DNA of 64,000 bases from Annulohypoxylon bovei var. microspora (lineage: Eukaryota; Ascomycota; Sordariomycetes; Xylariales; Hypoxylaceae), in assembly GCA_022836615.1 (NCBI GenBank), contig MU405255.1, positions 1 to 64,000 on the forward strand, written 5' to 3'. The position numbers and the translations under genes are program-made. Under the pieces are notes generated by a model. The model was not told the origin of the DNA and did no database searches. It worked only from the letters and a program-made list of their open reading frames with translations. Positions 1 through 11,876 of this stretch are shown piece after piece. How positions within the stretch are numbered: position 1 is the stretch's first letter; each line of letters starts with the position of its first letter.

Positions 1-81
1 CACTACACCCACTACACTGAAGATTTCGTGATTATGTCATACACCAACTACACGAAGGGTCTCAGTGTAGTTGGTGTAGTG
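1..81. repeat. Inverted repeat with 20-nt arms
   Basis: Positions 1-20 and 62-81 are reverse complements at 19 of 20 positions, giving a possible hairpin with a loop of about 41 nt. The loop (about 41-57) contains a further direct copy of the arm core TACACCAACTACAC. A related core, CACTACACCAACT, recurs at about 610-622. This could be one end of a small terminal-inverted-repeat element cut by the window edge, or a local palindrome. No target-site duplication or transposase can be seen. Confidence 0.5.
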
Positions 82-2130
82 GTTCCGAGCACTGAGTGTG
101 CATATAGGAGTAACCTTTCATATATGCTGTCTAAGATCTATCCAGACCTTTGATAGACTCTGTGATCTACTAGATACGTATATATATATATATATATACA
201 GTTTCTTTCTTCGTGGATGTAATTTATAGGCAAACACATTTTTGGTCAAAGGCTTTTTATCCTCTCCCGTATGTACCTAGATACCTATCTCTACGAATCT
301 GGACGAATTGTATGTTGTAAGTGGCATAATCAAGTCGATGTTTACTCAAAAGTCTTGTTTTGAACCGCTATACAAGCCTTCCCTCTTATATTTCCTTGTG
401 TCTCTGCTTTAATGCTAGCTCGACTGAGATACTAACCTACCTAGTTACATTACATACCTAGTATGTTCTAGAAGAAACATAAGCTCAGTAGGCGCTAGCT
501 ATACAGGCACTTCGTTAAATTCGTATGTTGACCCGGTCATGTCTTATAACGATCGTGATATCAGAATCTCCTACAGGCCATGCCCCCCTAAAACCCGATA
601 GTAACGGTCACTACACCAACTGCTTGTGGCGGCAATGAGTATCCATGTATTCATACTCCTGACCTTAGCCAACACAGATAAATCCGAGTTTCTACATATG
701 TATTCAATATTTCTTGTATTCGACGTAGGTACCCATTTGTCATTAGAAAATAGGGACATAGGCCCTAGGAACGATGTTCGACCGCCTGGGGCCAAGATTG
801 TGTCTTGGGAAAGGTTGGCACCCGTATAAAAAACCGGGAGACACCTTGGGTTTAGAGGGAGTGTTGGTAGTATTCCACTACAAACTGCTACCACCAAGCC
901 TTCAATGTTCTCTTGCTAACTTTCAGTTGATTAAAGTTAAAATCTAAGGAGAATCTCACTTCTTCACTAAAAATGGCCAGTGCTGGTCTTGAAATCAAGC
1001 ACCGTGCCGCATTACACATAGCTTGTTGGATTCCCTATGGTCTAGTTGATAACCGTGTCTATAAGCGGACGAGCAGGTACCCGATCGCTTCGTCTGAAGT
1101 CCGTCGAGTGTCAGTCTTGACTCTACCTACCTACCTAGGTACATATCTATACGAGGTCACACGTCACTATAGAGGTCTGGATAAGCTCCGTTTCATATAC
1201 ATAAATCTATTAAAAATAATGCGCAAGCTAAAAACAAATTCAAGACTCGTTACGACGTTGGCATTACCTAAGCGTCGTCTAGATGGACGTCAAAAATACC
1301 TGGTGCCAAACCGTCTACGCATCTTGAAGTTGGATACGGGGTGGTTCGGCAAGACGATGCGGCATAGTTACCTCCCGTCCCCGGACGCCCTCGGCCGCCG
1401 GGAAATTATCGTGGCGCAAGGTGGACGAGATGCGCACTTCATTTCACATGCACTTTCCCGAGACGCGGGACGGGCCGGGTTTCGTAATCATATTTCTTGT
1501 CCGCCTTCGAAGATCGGAAGCCTCGGTCTGCGTTGCTCTACCTATGCTTCCCCTCTTTGCTTCTACCCCTTGCGACCTGATAATTTTTTGGTTCGAACGA
1601 CGAGAAAAAAGCAAAACAGCCAAAGATAGCAGCCCGCGCACAGAGCGTGATGTGCGGGGGGCGGTGGGAATATCGTACACGGGTGAATACTTGGAAATCC
1701 TGCTCGTAATCACCGGAATTAATAAAAAATCCCTTCGACGCGGATAGCGTCCGCCACTTATAATCCCCTCCGGTAGAGGCTCGAATTAGATGGAAACAAC
1801 CGTGGACCAACGCCGATTTTTCTCTGCTCTCCACTGGCAGCGGACGGTTTAGATAGAGATATCAAATAATTAGTCCGGGCGCTGTCAGAAAAACGTCAAT
1901 CGTGGATGGGAATCGATGAGAACCTCCGAGCCTCCCGGACCCCCAAAAAATGCAAGTCCTGAACGTCCAGCCGATGTGATAGTGCGTATAAAACAGCCGA
2001 GCCAAGACCGAACAACAGTACAGAATCCGTATCCAGAGGTGACGCCGGTATGCTAGGTTTCCCCCCCTTTTCTCTCTCGTTTCCTCCCCTCCCTTCTCGA
2101 AATACGTCCGCTCAGAGGGTGGGCGGATCA
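1..2130. other. Intergenic region, no convincing gene
   Basis: About 2.1 kb downstream of the ptaB-like gene, which ends at 2131. Reading frames of up to 218 codons exist here (973-1629), but they show no recognisable domain, no intron pattern and no typical coding composition, so I do not call them genes. The left edge (1-81) carries an inverted repeat, annotated separately. A short TA microsatellite lies at about 180-197. The part near 1862-2130 is probably the 3' UTR of the ptaB-like gene. Confidence 0.6.
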
Positions 2131-5026
2131 TCACGCCGGATTTCCCTTCAGGCGTTTCTGCAGCCGGGGCGTCGTCTGGGGCTTCTTGTTGGCCATCCCG
2201 ACGCCGTTTACCTGGGGGCCCCCGATGCTCGAGGGCGTGGGGGCGCCGCTGTCTTCTTCGGTCTTGACGGTCGACGGCCTCCTCCGCTTGTTGCTCGCCG
2301 GGCTCGTGTTGGCGCTGGGCCCGCCGGAGCTCGTCCCTTGCTGGCTCTGCTGCAGCTGCATGCCCGGCGCCTGCATGTGTCCCTGCGCGGGGCTGCCGAG
2401 GTGGGGCGAGTTCGGGAGCTGCAGGTGCGTCGCCGCCGGCGAGGCGCCCATGGGGAACTGGCCGAAGCTGGGCGTCCGCGGGTTGGGCGGGCCGTTGCCT
2501 TGGGGTTGGCCGTTCGCTACCGGTTGCTGCGGAGCGTTGGTGATATTTTGGCTGACGTATTGCTCGAGCGCGGCGTAAGGCGAGAGGCCCGGGTGCGTGT
2601 GATAGAAGTTGAACAGCGGCTAAACGAAGTCCTAAGTTAGCGGCTAGATCGAGGTTTAGAGGCCCCCGGAGGAGATAAACTTCTCCGGGGAGCTGTGCGG
2701 CTGTGTAACTCACGTTCATTTGTCCGACGACTTCGATGATCTGGGATGTCGAGTTAGCATGAGCGCACGTGGTCAGACGGAGAGAAGAGGAGAGAAGAGG
2801 AGAGGAAAGGAGAGGAGAGGATAGCCCGTACCTCGAGAAACTGGAAGACGGCTTCTGTGATGCCCGAATTTTGCTTCACGGCCGACTGGGGCAGGTCGAT
2901 GTCGGGCGGCGGCATCGGGGGCGACTTCATCGATTTCGCCTTCCCCTTCTTGCTCATCTCCGGAGACAGGCGCGAGTCTTGCCCGTTCACCTTGAGCCAC
3001 TCCTTGCCCCAGTTGTGTGCCGGCATCGCCGCCTCGATGACCATCTTCCTCGAGTGATACTCCTCGTGACCTTGCGTGATAAATTCCAAGAGCTCCAGCT
3101 TCTGCTCGCTGTCGAACTGCGCTCGGAGGGCTCCCGTCGCGACGACCTAATCACATAGCTGTTAGTTTTCGTCCGTCGCTTGGCCCGCGGCCCGCGGCGC
3201 GATCCGCGTAACTTACGTGCGAGTTGTCGAACCAGTAGGTCAGGTTCGCCTTCTGGTTCTCGATGAAGTGGCACCCGTTCGGCAGCGGCCTGTCGGTGAT
3301 CCCCTTCTCGAAGGTGAGGTTGATCCTCCTGATGCCGCTCTCGAAGTGGGTGTGGAAGTATCGGGCCAGCGCCGGTTGCGTTATCTCGTACTGCTTGTCC
3401 CCGTGCTCCCCGTTCGCGAGGTCGGTGCCGATGTCGTACAGGGAGAGCCTGAAGACGCCTCTAGGCGAGAAGAACTGCGCTACGAAATTATTCCAGTACG
3501 ATAAGTCGTCTTTTGTTCTCGAGCCCTGCCGATCGCTTTATGTTAGTGATTGTTTTTTTACGTAGGATTGTTAACGTAGGGTTTTTTATATAGGGGTTTT
3601 TATAGGGTTTCTTATGCAGGGATTCTTATGTGGAATAGGGTAGGTGGTACTGACGTGATATCCGCTGAGGTGTTCGCCGAACTGGAGCAGTTTTAATAGG
3701 CAGTGGCCCTTCATGCCGTCGTTCTTGTGCTGCTGCTGATGTAACAGCTGCTGCTGGATGTTATTTGGCAGCTGGATATGCTGGCCTGCTTGAAGCGGCT
3801 GCGCGTTAGGTTGCTGAGGTTGGCTCTGCTGGCCGTTTGGCGGTTGGCCTTGCCCTTGCCCTTGGCCCTGTCCCTGCGGTTGTTGCGGCTGGTTGCCTTG
3901 CGCGGGACTCGGCCCCTGAGCCTGCGGCTGATTCGGTTGCGCAACGGCCGGCGTCGGGGCTCTCTGGGGGCCTTGGGAGTTCGGCGGGGGTTGCTGGCCC
4001 GGTTGCGGGCCGGGTTGCTGCTGGCCGGGCTGCTGCTGAGGCTGAGGTTGCTGTCCTTGCTGTTGCGGCTGCCCCTGGGGTTGAGGTTGAGGTTGGGGTT
4101 GGTGTCCCTGGCCTTGAGGTCCTTGCGGGACTTGCTGCGTCATCGGCTGGGCCAGCTGGGCCTGCTGCAGCTGGAGCTGCTGGGGTGTCATCTGCCCGGG
4201 GTGGCCCGGCTGGTTGCCTTGGTGCATCTGGCTGTTGGCCTGCTGCTGGGCGGCTTGGTGCTGGTGCATCGCTAATTGCTGCGCGAGCATGTGCTGTGGG
4301 GATTAGTGTTAGCGTCGAACGAGACGGGACCGGGAGGCTTGTGATGCGGGAGGGGGGGTGTTATTTACAGCGTGCTGAGGATTTTGATGCTGGCCCTGCT
4401 GGGCGAGGTGCGCCTGCTGGATGTGCTGAGGCATGCCGACCCGTTGCATGTTCGCGTTTTGCCTCATGGCTTGGAACTGGGCTGCCGTCATGTTGCCCAT
4501 GTTCATCGTCTGCATGTTCATGGGTATGCCGCCGTACATCTGCTGCTGCAGCATGGCCTGCCTCTGCTGATGGAGCAGCCTCTGCTGCTGCATCTGGGCG
4601 ATCACCTGAGGATTTTGAGCTACTGCGGGAGCGCGCGAGTCTGTTAGCGAAGTACGATCGAGAGGGTTGGATGCGCGTGGCGGGTCCGTGCCGCGCCGCG
4701 GATCGAGATTAGTCTGACTCACATGCGAACTGCTGCTGCTGGAACATCTGCTGCTGCTGCTGGGGGTTTAGGTGCTGCAGGGCGTGGGCGTTCGGGCCGC
4801 CGGCGCCCGGGGGCATGCCTCCCATCATGGCGGCGGGATTGACCTGCCCGCCGGGGCCGGATACCGCCATGTGGGCGGCCATCTGGGGAGGCATTCCTGG
4901 CTGGCCGCCCGGCTGGCTCTGGCTGTGAGCCATGCCCGGGGCGCCCATGGGATGCCCCGGGTGGACGCCGGGGTGCTGCTGCATTCCTGGGTGAAAGCCA
5001 CCCGGTCCCATGCTCGTTGCCATCAT
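2131..5026 (-). CDS. ptaB: PtaB/Adn1-like LIM-domain-binding transcriptional co-regulator
   Basis: Seven exons on the minus strand: 5026-4723, 4622-4369, 4293-3655, 3525-3217, 3146-2832, 2740-2714 and 2619-2131. Together they give 778 residues with all phases consistent. The N-terminal half is extremely rich in Gln, Met, Pro and Gly. Residues from about 375 to 625 form the LIM-binding (LDB/NLI/CLIM) domain; it includes FSPRGVFRLSLYD and the stretch around FITQGHEEYHSRKMVIEAA. The C-terminus has a likely nuclear signal (NKRRRPSTVK). Fungal members (PtaB in Aspergillus, Adn1 in fission yeast, Mfg1 in yeasts) act in the nucleus with a LisH protein of the SomA/Flo8 class to control adhesion, filamentation and development. 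Exon 6 is only 27 nt. The ATG at 5026 begins a Met-Met start; an upstream non-coding exon cannot be excluded. A CT-rich leader lies upstream. Confidence 0.9.
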
Positions 5027-5215
5027 TTCTGCTAGTGTCGACTATCCACGGCGTGGATATCGACGCCCGACCGTGGTCGATATTTCATACGCTTCCGTTC
5101 CCTCCTGTCCCCTGCTCGCGGTAGCGGTCGCGGTCTCGATGCGCGATCGACCGGGCGACCCTGGTTCGAGGTTCGAAGAACTTTTGCTGACGGCACCGTC
5201 TCGTTCGTTTCTTCT

Positions 5216-5254
5216 CCTCTTCCTCTTCCTCTTCCTCTTCCTCTTCCTCTTCCT
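5216..5254. repeat. Hexanucleotide microsatellite (TTCCTC)n
   Basis: About six near-perfect copies of the hexamer TTCCTC about 190 bp upstream of the ptaB-like start codon. On the ptaB strand this is a GAGGAA purine tract in the likely promoter or 5' leader. Such tracts vary in length by replication slippage. Confidence 0.8.
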
Positions 5255-6365
5255 AGCTCTCCTTTCGCGGATAGATACTTTTTAAATTCCTTCTCTTTCT
5301 ATTTATTAGACCGGATTATGAATGTGCGAAGGCCACGTCTGACGTGATGCGATCGGCTGATTGGAGATGTGCGTGGGAGTCGTGGGAGTGCGGTCGCGTT
5401 CACGATTGCGAGGGTCGGGTCTAGGCGGCGAGGCTCGAGGTTGCGGATTGCCGAATGGCGTGCGGCGTGCTACGTATGAGTAGTCCGTGTCCGTGGCGAG
5501 GGGTGAGACGTATGATGTGAGATGCGAGGGATGGGAAGGCGAGGGACGAGTTTTGAACTCGGGACGCGGTGGGATAGAGTTTATCGGCTGCGCGCCACAC
5601 GAAGGCACAGACGCCCGGACGCAGCAGGTTGTAACTTCCTTAGTCACTTAGAAGGCGACGCCACACTGATACGCATTCGACTTTTTCACTTCTGGATCGG
5701 TCGACTTCTTCGATAACCTCCCTCTCTTCGGAGCAATTGGCCGGGCTGGCCTCGCTTACTGTCTGCTGCCGTCGCTGTCGCGCAGAATGTTATAGAGTGA
5801 GAGGACGAGGCGGAGCGGAGAGGCGGACGTGCACGATGGGATGCGATACGTCGAGGGAGTGGATGTTGTTAGTTGCTGGCGTCGCGGGATTCGCTTCTAC
5901 TAGCACGCACGCGGTACAGTGAAACTAGTACTGCTGATACGGTATAAGTTATGGTATGATTTTTATGCATCTGCGCATGTACCTTATGTACGAACGGTAT
6001 GGATGTTATGGATGTTATGGATGTATGTGTGCATTAGCTGGTTAGGTAGGTAGTTTGATTATTACTTTTAGTGCTTGGACGATCTTAAGCGACGACGTCG
6101 GGCGATCATTTTTGACGAGACTGCTAGCGGTGGTTGTGTAATAATGCGGATGGCGGGTAACAGGCTAATAGAAAAACGGCGAGTTGAGATGGGGGAGAGA
6201 GGAAAAAAAGGGATTAGACGATGGGACGGGCAACGCTGCAGTGTTGTAAGCAGCAGGCGGTGGTGGTAAAGTGGTAGGGGTCGCAGACTCGACTGGGCTG
6301 GGCTGAGCTAGACGAGGCGATATTGTAAGGATATGAATAAGACAGAATGCTATTTTCCGCGCCTA

Positions 6366-6397
6366 TGGGGGCCTCTCTTGATGGGGGCCTCTCTTGA
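6366..6397. repeat. Perfect 16-bp tandem duplication
   Basis: The 16-mer TGGGGGCCTCTCTTGA at 6366-6381 is repeated exactly at 6382-6397. It lies in non-coding DNA. It looks like a recent local duplication; no function can be assigned. Confidence 0.85.
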
Positions 6398-9212
6398 TAG
6401 ACGCCGCTCAGACGGGATAGGGATGTTTGAGATGTCAGAGGCGAGGTAGACCGGCCAGCCTTGGAGGTAATTCTCTTATTCTCTTATTCTCGATGTGTTA
6501 TTACCGATGCAGCTCTTATTTTGCCTGCTCTTACGGTCACGATCGACTGGTATTATCTGATGCAAAAAGATTGAGATTTAGTGATACATCGTACAGAGAG
6601 TACTGCTGGTACTGTGCAGATATGAAAATGAGAATGAGAGCAGGCGGAAATTATCTCTTCCACGCTCAATGTGTCGGGAGACGAACGCTTCAAACCCCAA
6701 TAGAGGTGGCAGGTCGGACAGTGCGAGGTCGAAGGGCGAGAGGGAAAAATATTCCCGAGACAGCGAGAATACTGCTGAGCACTGTATGGTACTTGCGACG
6801 TACTGTATCAGAGCCACGTGCGCGGTATCGACCTAGTTGACATTAGCAAATTAGCAAGGCTATCCCCCCTGTTCTAATTGAAGCTTAACCTCTTTTAAGT
6901 TTCATTCCTCTCATTCCCGATCAGCGGTGATGAGGTAAGATATTAGTACGCAGGACCTGTGTAGGTAAGTATGTAGTACTACATGTCATAGTATAGTCAC
7001 ATACATATTGATGTATTCCTTATGATTCGTTTGGTGTAGACAAAATGCAGGTTAGAATATGAGGCAAATAGTTTTTAGAACAGAAAGTAACGATATGGTT
7101 GTTTTCGATGGTATGGTCAAGATATTGTTCAGGGGCGGATTACTCACATAATTGCTATTTCTGCTTGGTAGAATTGCTTATTCACATTTGACGCTTATTA
7201 GGAACATGAGTAAAGTTACAACATTATGAGTTAAGAGTAGATAGAAGCGTATATTCATATTCTTTTCTAACCTCCCGTTATAAATACCTAGGTAACGTTA
7301 AGCATATTTGAAGACACTGAGTATTTGATTTGCCTAGTAAGGTGATGTTGCAATAATTGATATATTTTGACTAACCACCTTGGAAAAGCAGTTGGCTTAT
7401 TAGGTATATATATTTCTGGGAAGCTTGAAGTATATTTTAAGCTACCTACATATCAAGAGATTCATACTCGGTATTTATCATTGTTGCTGAGAGTGAGGTC
7501 TTTTAGAAACGTTAATTTAAACGATTCTAAAGTCATCGTTTACTTAGGTAGTAGTCTGTGAACGCCGTCGTCTTACAATGATGTATAGGAGACATTAAGA
7601 GATGCCAATGACCTGACAATTAGTATCCTCCGTATCTATAACAACAGAAGCCTAATCTCATTGGCCGACGATGCTGCACAAGATAGCGTGTAAGTGGCAG
7701 AGATACCAACGTTCGGAAGATCGCGGGTAAAGTAAACAGTATGAAGAAAAAATACTTGACCTTCTGATGCCCTGATGTTTAATGCTCTTTCCTGGCACCG
7801 TGAGACAGACGCATTACACTGTATACATGCCTGTTGATGACGGGCTATTTTTAGTGCCGGGATTTGGCAGCGCCGCTGGCAGCTGTCAATTGGCTAAAGC
7901 AAAACATTCGTGAAATCCGCTCAAGTCACATGACTCTCAGATTTTCCGCACGGCTGAGATGATCCGTGTGCACTACTGAGGCTCCGTAGATGGGTCCACC
8001 TAAAACTTTTTTTTTTCTTTCTACTTCAAAAACTTCAAGCTCGTCCCGAGTACGGGTTTCTTCTTCACCTTTACAACATTATCTTTGCTCACAACCAGGG
8101 CACATATCTTCTGGGAGTCAGGTCATATGCAAAATATGATCTGGTACGATCTGGTATTCGAACAACTGGGATTCGCAAGTGCTTATTGACAGTGTTTTGC
8201 GATAATCAGCAGTCTCGCGACAATCAACAGTCTTGCGATATACAGCTAAGGTACGTCTTTATTTCTTTTCTTTTCTTTTCTGCCAATCGGCAAGAAACGC
8301 ACCGCTTCGGTGCTCGCCCCTCGATTATCAGGATGACAACCATTAAATACGTCTTCTTTTCCCAACTGAATCGACCATGAAAGAAACTTTCGTCTGTTCG
8401 GGCCTTTCCACCACGGTGGTAGCCTGTTACTTGCCAGTATACTTTGTCTGAATTCCCATCTCGTGATCCATGCCTCGTGGCATCACGGGATCGGGATTTC
8501 GGGGGATTATCTCTCGCATTTTGCATCTGGAGGCCGAGTTCCCTGCTAACTGGATCATAGTAACATATTTTTTCATTTTTCTTTCTTTCATGTGTAATAC
8601 TTCAAATCGCGGTTGACGCGTCTTTGAACAAGGTTAGTCATATTTTTTTTCTTTCATCTTCATCTTCATCTTCATCTATCAAGATAATACCTGGATAGTA
8701 TCTTGATAGATGTTGCTTAGGCGTTTCATATGATGAAACTTCCAAACACATTCGCAGTTTCCACTCGAGCTTCGATCAGAGCCTTTTCTGAAGCAGATGA
8801 GGGTATAATGTCCTTCCCTTGGATGTCTGAGAAACGCCTACTTCCTATTATATCTTGCAGTCGATTTCTTGAAATGGACTTTTTGGCTGACCAAGTCTTC
8901 ATAGATACTACGAACATACAGCAGCCCTGTGATATTGGATGTAAATAGTAGAATCGGCTGTGTTGAAGTACATACGAACATGAATATGAACACGAACATG
9001 CAAGACGTGATCTATTCCACGGTACATTTGTAGACTACGTCGAAATAGAAATAATCCATCCGCTCCAGACCAATCCTTTTTTTGTGACCATTTCCGTACT
9101 GCCGCCTAGACCAATCTCCCGTAACCAAATACCTAGGTACCTACCTACCTAGGTAACATGAGCCCGTTAATAGGTCGTTATCATATGTGCGTGTCGCTTC
9201 GTCGATGTAAGA

Positions 9213-11876
9213 TCAGATGACCTCGACGCCTTCGCGTATCCCTTCCCTCAGGATGCCGTGGCTGATAGAGTTGTTGGTCTCCTGCCTCTTGACCCTGCCG
9301 CCGACCATGCCCCTCCGGTTCCTGCCTGTCCGGCCTCTGCCCAGCCAGTTCAGCTTGAGCAGCCGGCCCAGCTCCGCCACCATCTTGCTCGCCTCGTCGG
9401 TGCTCGCGACGTTGACGCCGGTGTCGACGCTTGCCAGCACGCTCATGCACTGGAGCATGCGGCCCACCATCTCCGTCACCTGCTTGCTGTCCTCGACGTT
9501 CTGCTCCCGCACGCTGCCCAGGATCTCCCTGCCGACCCGGTCGCCGCCGTCTCTCGTCTGCGGCGTGAACGGCCTGAGCAGGCTTCCGGTGCCGGCGGAT
9601 GCCGGGTCCGACGCGCCGCTGCCGAACGACACGTTGCTGATGGCCCGGCTTCGTGACGGGTTCGAGTCGTTGCCGAAGACCGTGGTAGAGGTCGAGTTGT
9701 AGCTCGCGATGCTCGGGTCCAGCGACATGGCCGTGCCGGGGCGGCCCGGGAACCCGTCGCTCGGCGACGTGGAGAGGGACGCGGCGCTGTCGTTCAGGAG
9801 CGGCGGCGACGCCAGCGCGAGGGAGAAGAGGGACGACGGCAGGTGCTCGAGAGACAGCCGCGAGAATATCGTCTTGAGCTTCTCGTACCTGGGCAAGATC
9901 AGGGAGTCCCGGTACGATATTAGCACGAGCCGCCGCACGTCGAGGACGCTGGATGCCGGCGACAGGTGGGCTTCGAAGTTCGGCCCGCTGACGTGGGTAT
10001 TCGCCGCCGGCAGGTCGGCTACGACTCCGCCCCAGAAGTCCCGCGCCTGCTCGGGGGTCAGGAGGGTTCCGCCGCCGGAGAATTCTAGGTCCAGCGGCAG
10101 GAAGACGGCCTGCATGTAGGGCAGGATGCTCGTGAAGGTGAAGATCCAGAGCTCCACCAGCGAGGGGATCAGCCTGTCCTCGGGGGTCTTGCGCAGCGTG
10201 TGGTCGAGCGCGGCGAAGCCCGTCGAGAGGAGGTCTCGCAGGTCGTCGACGATGATGTGGGCCGAGCGGCGCTGTATGCAGTATTGGATGTGCATGTTCA
10301 CGACGCGGTTGAAGTCCTCCACCGGCAGCCGCAGGTCTTCGCCTTCGAATATGACCAGCAGCTTGGCCCTCAGGTACGGCCAGGCGTCGTCTAGAGACAT
10401 GTTGTGAAGGCCGTACTTGCCCGAGTCGATGGGCTCGGAGAGGTAAGAGTGCGTGGCGGCGGCTGCCGATCCGAAGCTGCTGGGTCCGGGCCACTCGGAA
10501 CCCGCGCTGTAGGACGGCTCGTTGTCCTCCTTCCTCTTGTCGCGCAGCGCGCGCCCTCCGTGTCGGAGATCGAGCCCGCTGACGCTCTTGCCTATGTTGT
10601 TGTTCGGGCCGGGGCTCGGCGGGATGTTAAAGCTGTACAGGCTCGACGGCGCGTTGGGGTCGACGGGCCGCGAGTTGCTGGCGGCGGAGGATAGGGGGAG
10701 GTGGTAGTCGTCTTTGCTGCTCAGCTTATGCTTCTGCCGCGATAGGAAGTGGTGCTTCTTCTCCTTTTCTTTCTCCTTGCTCTCCCTGTCCGTCGACGGG
10801 TCGACCGGCCGGATGGTCGCGGCGGACGAGTTCCCCAGGCTATAAAAAGATGCCGAGTCCGCGAGGCTGGTCGTGCTAAAGTTGGCACGCTGCAGAGAGG
10901 CTAGGGCGGAACCGATCTTTCCGGGGCTCGGCAGCGGCCGCTCCTTCGCGTCGCCTTTGGTATCTATCTTCTTGGGTCGAGAGAACAGCTTGACCTTAGA
11001 CTTCTCCGCCTTGGCGGGCTTCTCTGGGACCGCCGGGGGCGCGGGTGCGGGCTGTTCTGGCGGCGGCGGCGGTATTCCGGGCGAGGACTGAGGCGATCTC
11101 GGAAACACGACGTTGGCGGCGGCGGCGGCGGCGGCGTGGCTTCCTAGCAGCCCGTTGTGATATCCCTGAGCGCTGAACCCGTTATCTCGAGGAGCGCTCG
11201 CCTCGGTGAGGCTTAGCATAGGCGGGCTGCGGTGGCCGGTAATCTGCTTGGGCCCGGGTCTCTTTATGGCGTCGTGGCTGTCGCTGCCGGGAAACGGGAC
11301 GGTCTGCGATCGGTGGCGGCTGTGCTGCTGGTGCTGCATCACGGCAGCCTGGGCGGCTATCTGGCTAGCTGAGAGGCCGCCCGCGGATTGGGTCTGGGCT
11401 AGGGCCTGAGCTTGCGCTTGTGCTTGAGCTTGAGCTTGAGCTTGGGCCATAGCGACGTGGGAGAGGTTGGACGTGCTCGTAGAGGGCAAGGTGGGCTCGA
11501 AGTGACCCTGAGTCTGCGAGTGCTTTCTCACGTGGCTGGCGCGGGTGGGAGGTAAGGTCAAGGGCGAAGAGGTTCTCGGCTGGGGAAGCTCGATGCTGGG
11601 TCTGGTCGGGCGGGAGAAGTTGTACGGGCTGTTGGTGTAGGATGGGCTAGTGACGGGGCTCTGGGGGCCTCTCGTCTTGGGTAGGGATATGGTATCGTCG
11701 CTCGAAGACGTGTCTATCCTACGTATTTGAGGTCTCGAAGGGTTCGCTGAGGAGAATGAAGTAAATGAGGATGATGAGGATGCGGCTGCGGCTGCGGCGG
11801 TCGAGGCCGAAGAGACGCTCCCGGGCAAGGGAGAGAAGCTCCCGGGGGCTCTCTGCTGGGATCGTACTGGCTGCAT
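9213..11876 (-). CDS. hbrB: HbrB-like TORC2 subunit (Bit61/PRR5 family)
   Basis: Intronless frame of 887 residues. The first ~470 residues are low-complexity: Ser/Pro-rich, an alternating Ala-Gln tract (about residues 145-160), a poly-Ala run and Pro-rich stretches. The conserved HbrB domain spans roughly residues 495-690 and starts around NMSLDDAWPYLRAKLL. It contains IQYCIQRRSAHIIVDDL, then LVELWIFTFTSILPYMQAVFLPLDLEF, and ends near VLISYRDSLILPRYEKLKTI. In Aspergillus, HbrB loss causes hyperbranching. The yeast relatives Bit61 and Bit2 and animal PRR5/Protor are accessory subunits of TOR complex 2 at the plasma membrane, which controls actin polarity and AGC kinases. The C-terminal 200 residues are Ser-rich and less conserved. 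The Met at 11876 opens the frame and fits the family, whose N-termini are long and disordered. Confidence 0.88.
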   Translation of the reverse strand: MQPVRSQQRAPGSFSPLPGSVSSASTAAAAAASSSSSFTSFSSANPSRPQIRRIDTSSSDDTISLPKTRGPQSPVTSPSYTNSPYNFSRPTRPSIELPQPRTSSPLTLPPTRASHVRKHSQTQGHFEPTLPSTSTSNLSHVAMAQAQAQAQAQAQAQALAQTQSAGGLSASQIAAQAAVMQHQQHSRHRSQTVPFPGSDSHDAIKRPGPKQITGHRSPPMLSLTEASAPRDNGFSAQGYHNGLLGSHAAAAAAANVVFPRSPQSSPGIPPPPPEQPAPAPPAVPEKPAKAEKSKVKLFSRPKKIDTKGDAKERPLPSPGKIGSALASLQRANFSTTSLADSASFYSLGNSSAATIRPVDPSTDRESKEKEKEKKHHFLSRQKHKLSSKDDYHLPLSSAASNSRPVDPNAPSSLYSFNIPPSPGPNNNIGKSVSGLDLRHGGRALRDKRKEDNEPSYSAGSEWPGPSSFGSAAAATHSYLSEPIDSGKYGLHNMSLDDAWPYLRAKLLVIFEGEDLRLPVEDFNRVVNMHIQYCIQRRSAHIIVDDLRDLLSTGFAALDHTLRKTPEDRLIPSLVELWIFTFTSILPYMQAVFLPLDLEFSGGGTLLTPEQARDFWGGVVADLPAANTHVSGPNFEAHLSPASSVLDVRRLVLISYRDSLILPRYEKLKTIFSRLSLEHLPSSLFSLALASPPLLNDSAASLSTSPSDGFPGRPGTAMSLDPSIASYNSTSTTVFGNDSNPSRSRAISNVSFGSGASDPASAGTGSLLRPFTPQTRDGGDRVGREILGSVREQNVEDSKQVTEMVGRMLQCMSVLASVDTGVNVASTDEASKMVAELGRLLKLNWLGRGRTGRNRRGMVGGRVKRQETNNSISHGILREGIREGVEVI

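Larger units (their letters stand above)
5027..9212. other. Long intergenic region upstream of ptaB-like gene
   Basis: About 4.2 kb between the start of the ptaB-like gene and the end of hbrB, without a gene I can support. The part next to ptaB (about 5030-6300) is CT-rich and probably holds its promoter and a long 5' leader. That fits a developmental regulator. Small reading frames (for example 6427-6840 and 8730-8948) have no recognisable domain. Tandem repeats at 5216-5254 and 6366-6397 and palindromic TACCTAGGTA-like motifs near 9128-9158 are noted separately. Confidence 0.6.

Noticed and set aside
973..1629. 218-codon plus-strand frame near the left end
   Set aside because: No domain, no codon pattern, mixed composition and no supporting splice or promoter signals.
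3837..4712. 291-codon plus-strand frame opposite the ptaB-like exons
   Set aside because: It arises from the antisense of Gln/Pro/Gly codon repeats; the minus strand has a multi-exon gene with a conserved domain.
9181..10494. 437-codon minus-strand frame overlapping hbrB
   Set aside because: Shifted-frame shadow of hbrB, Arg/Ala/Gly-rich and without domain; the hbrB frame holds the conserved sequence.
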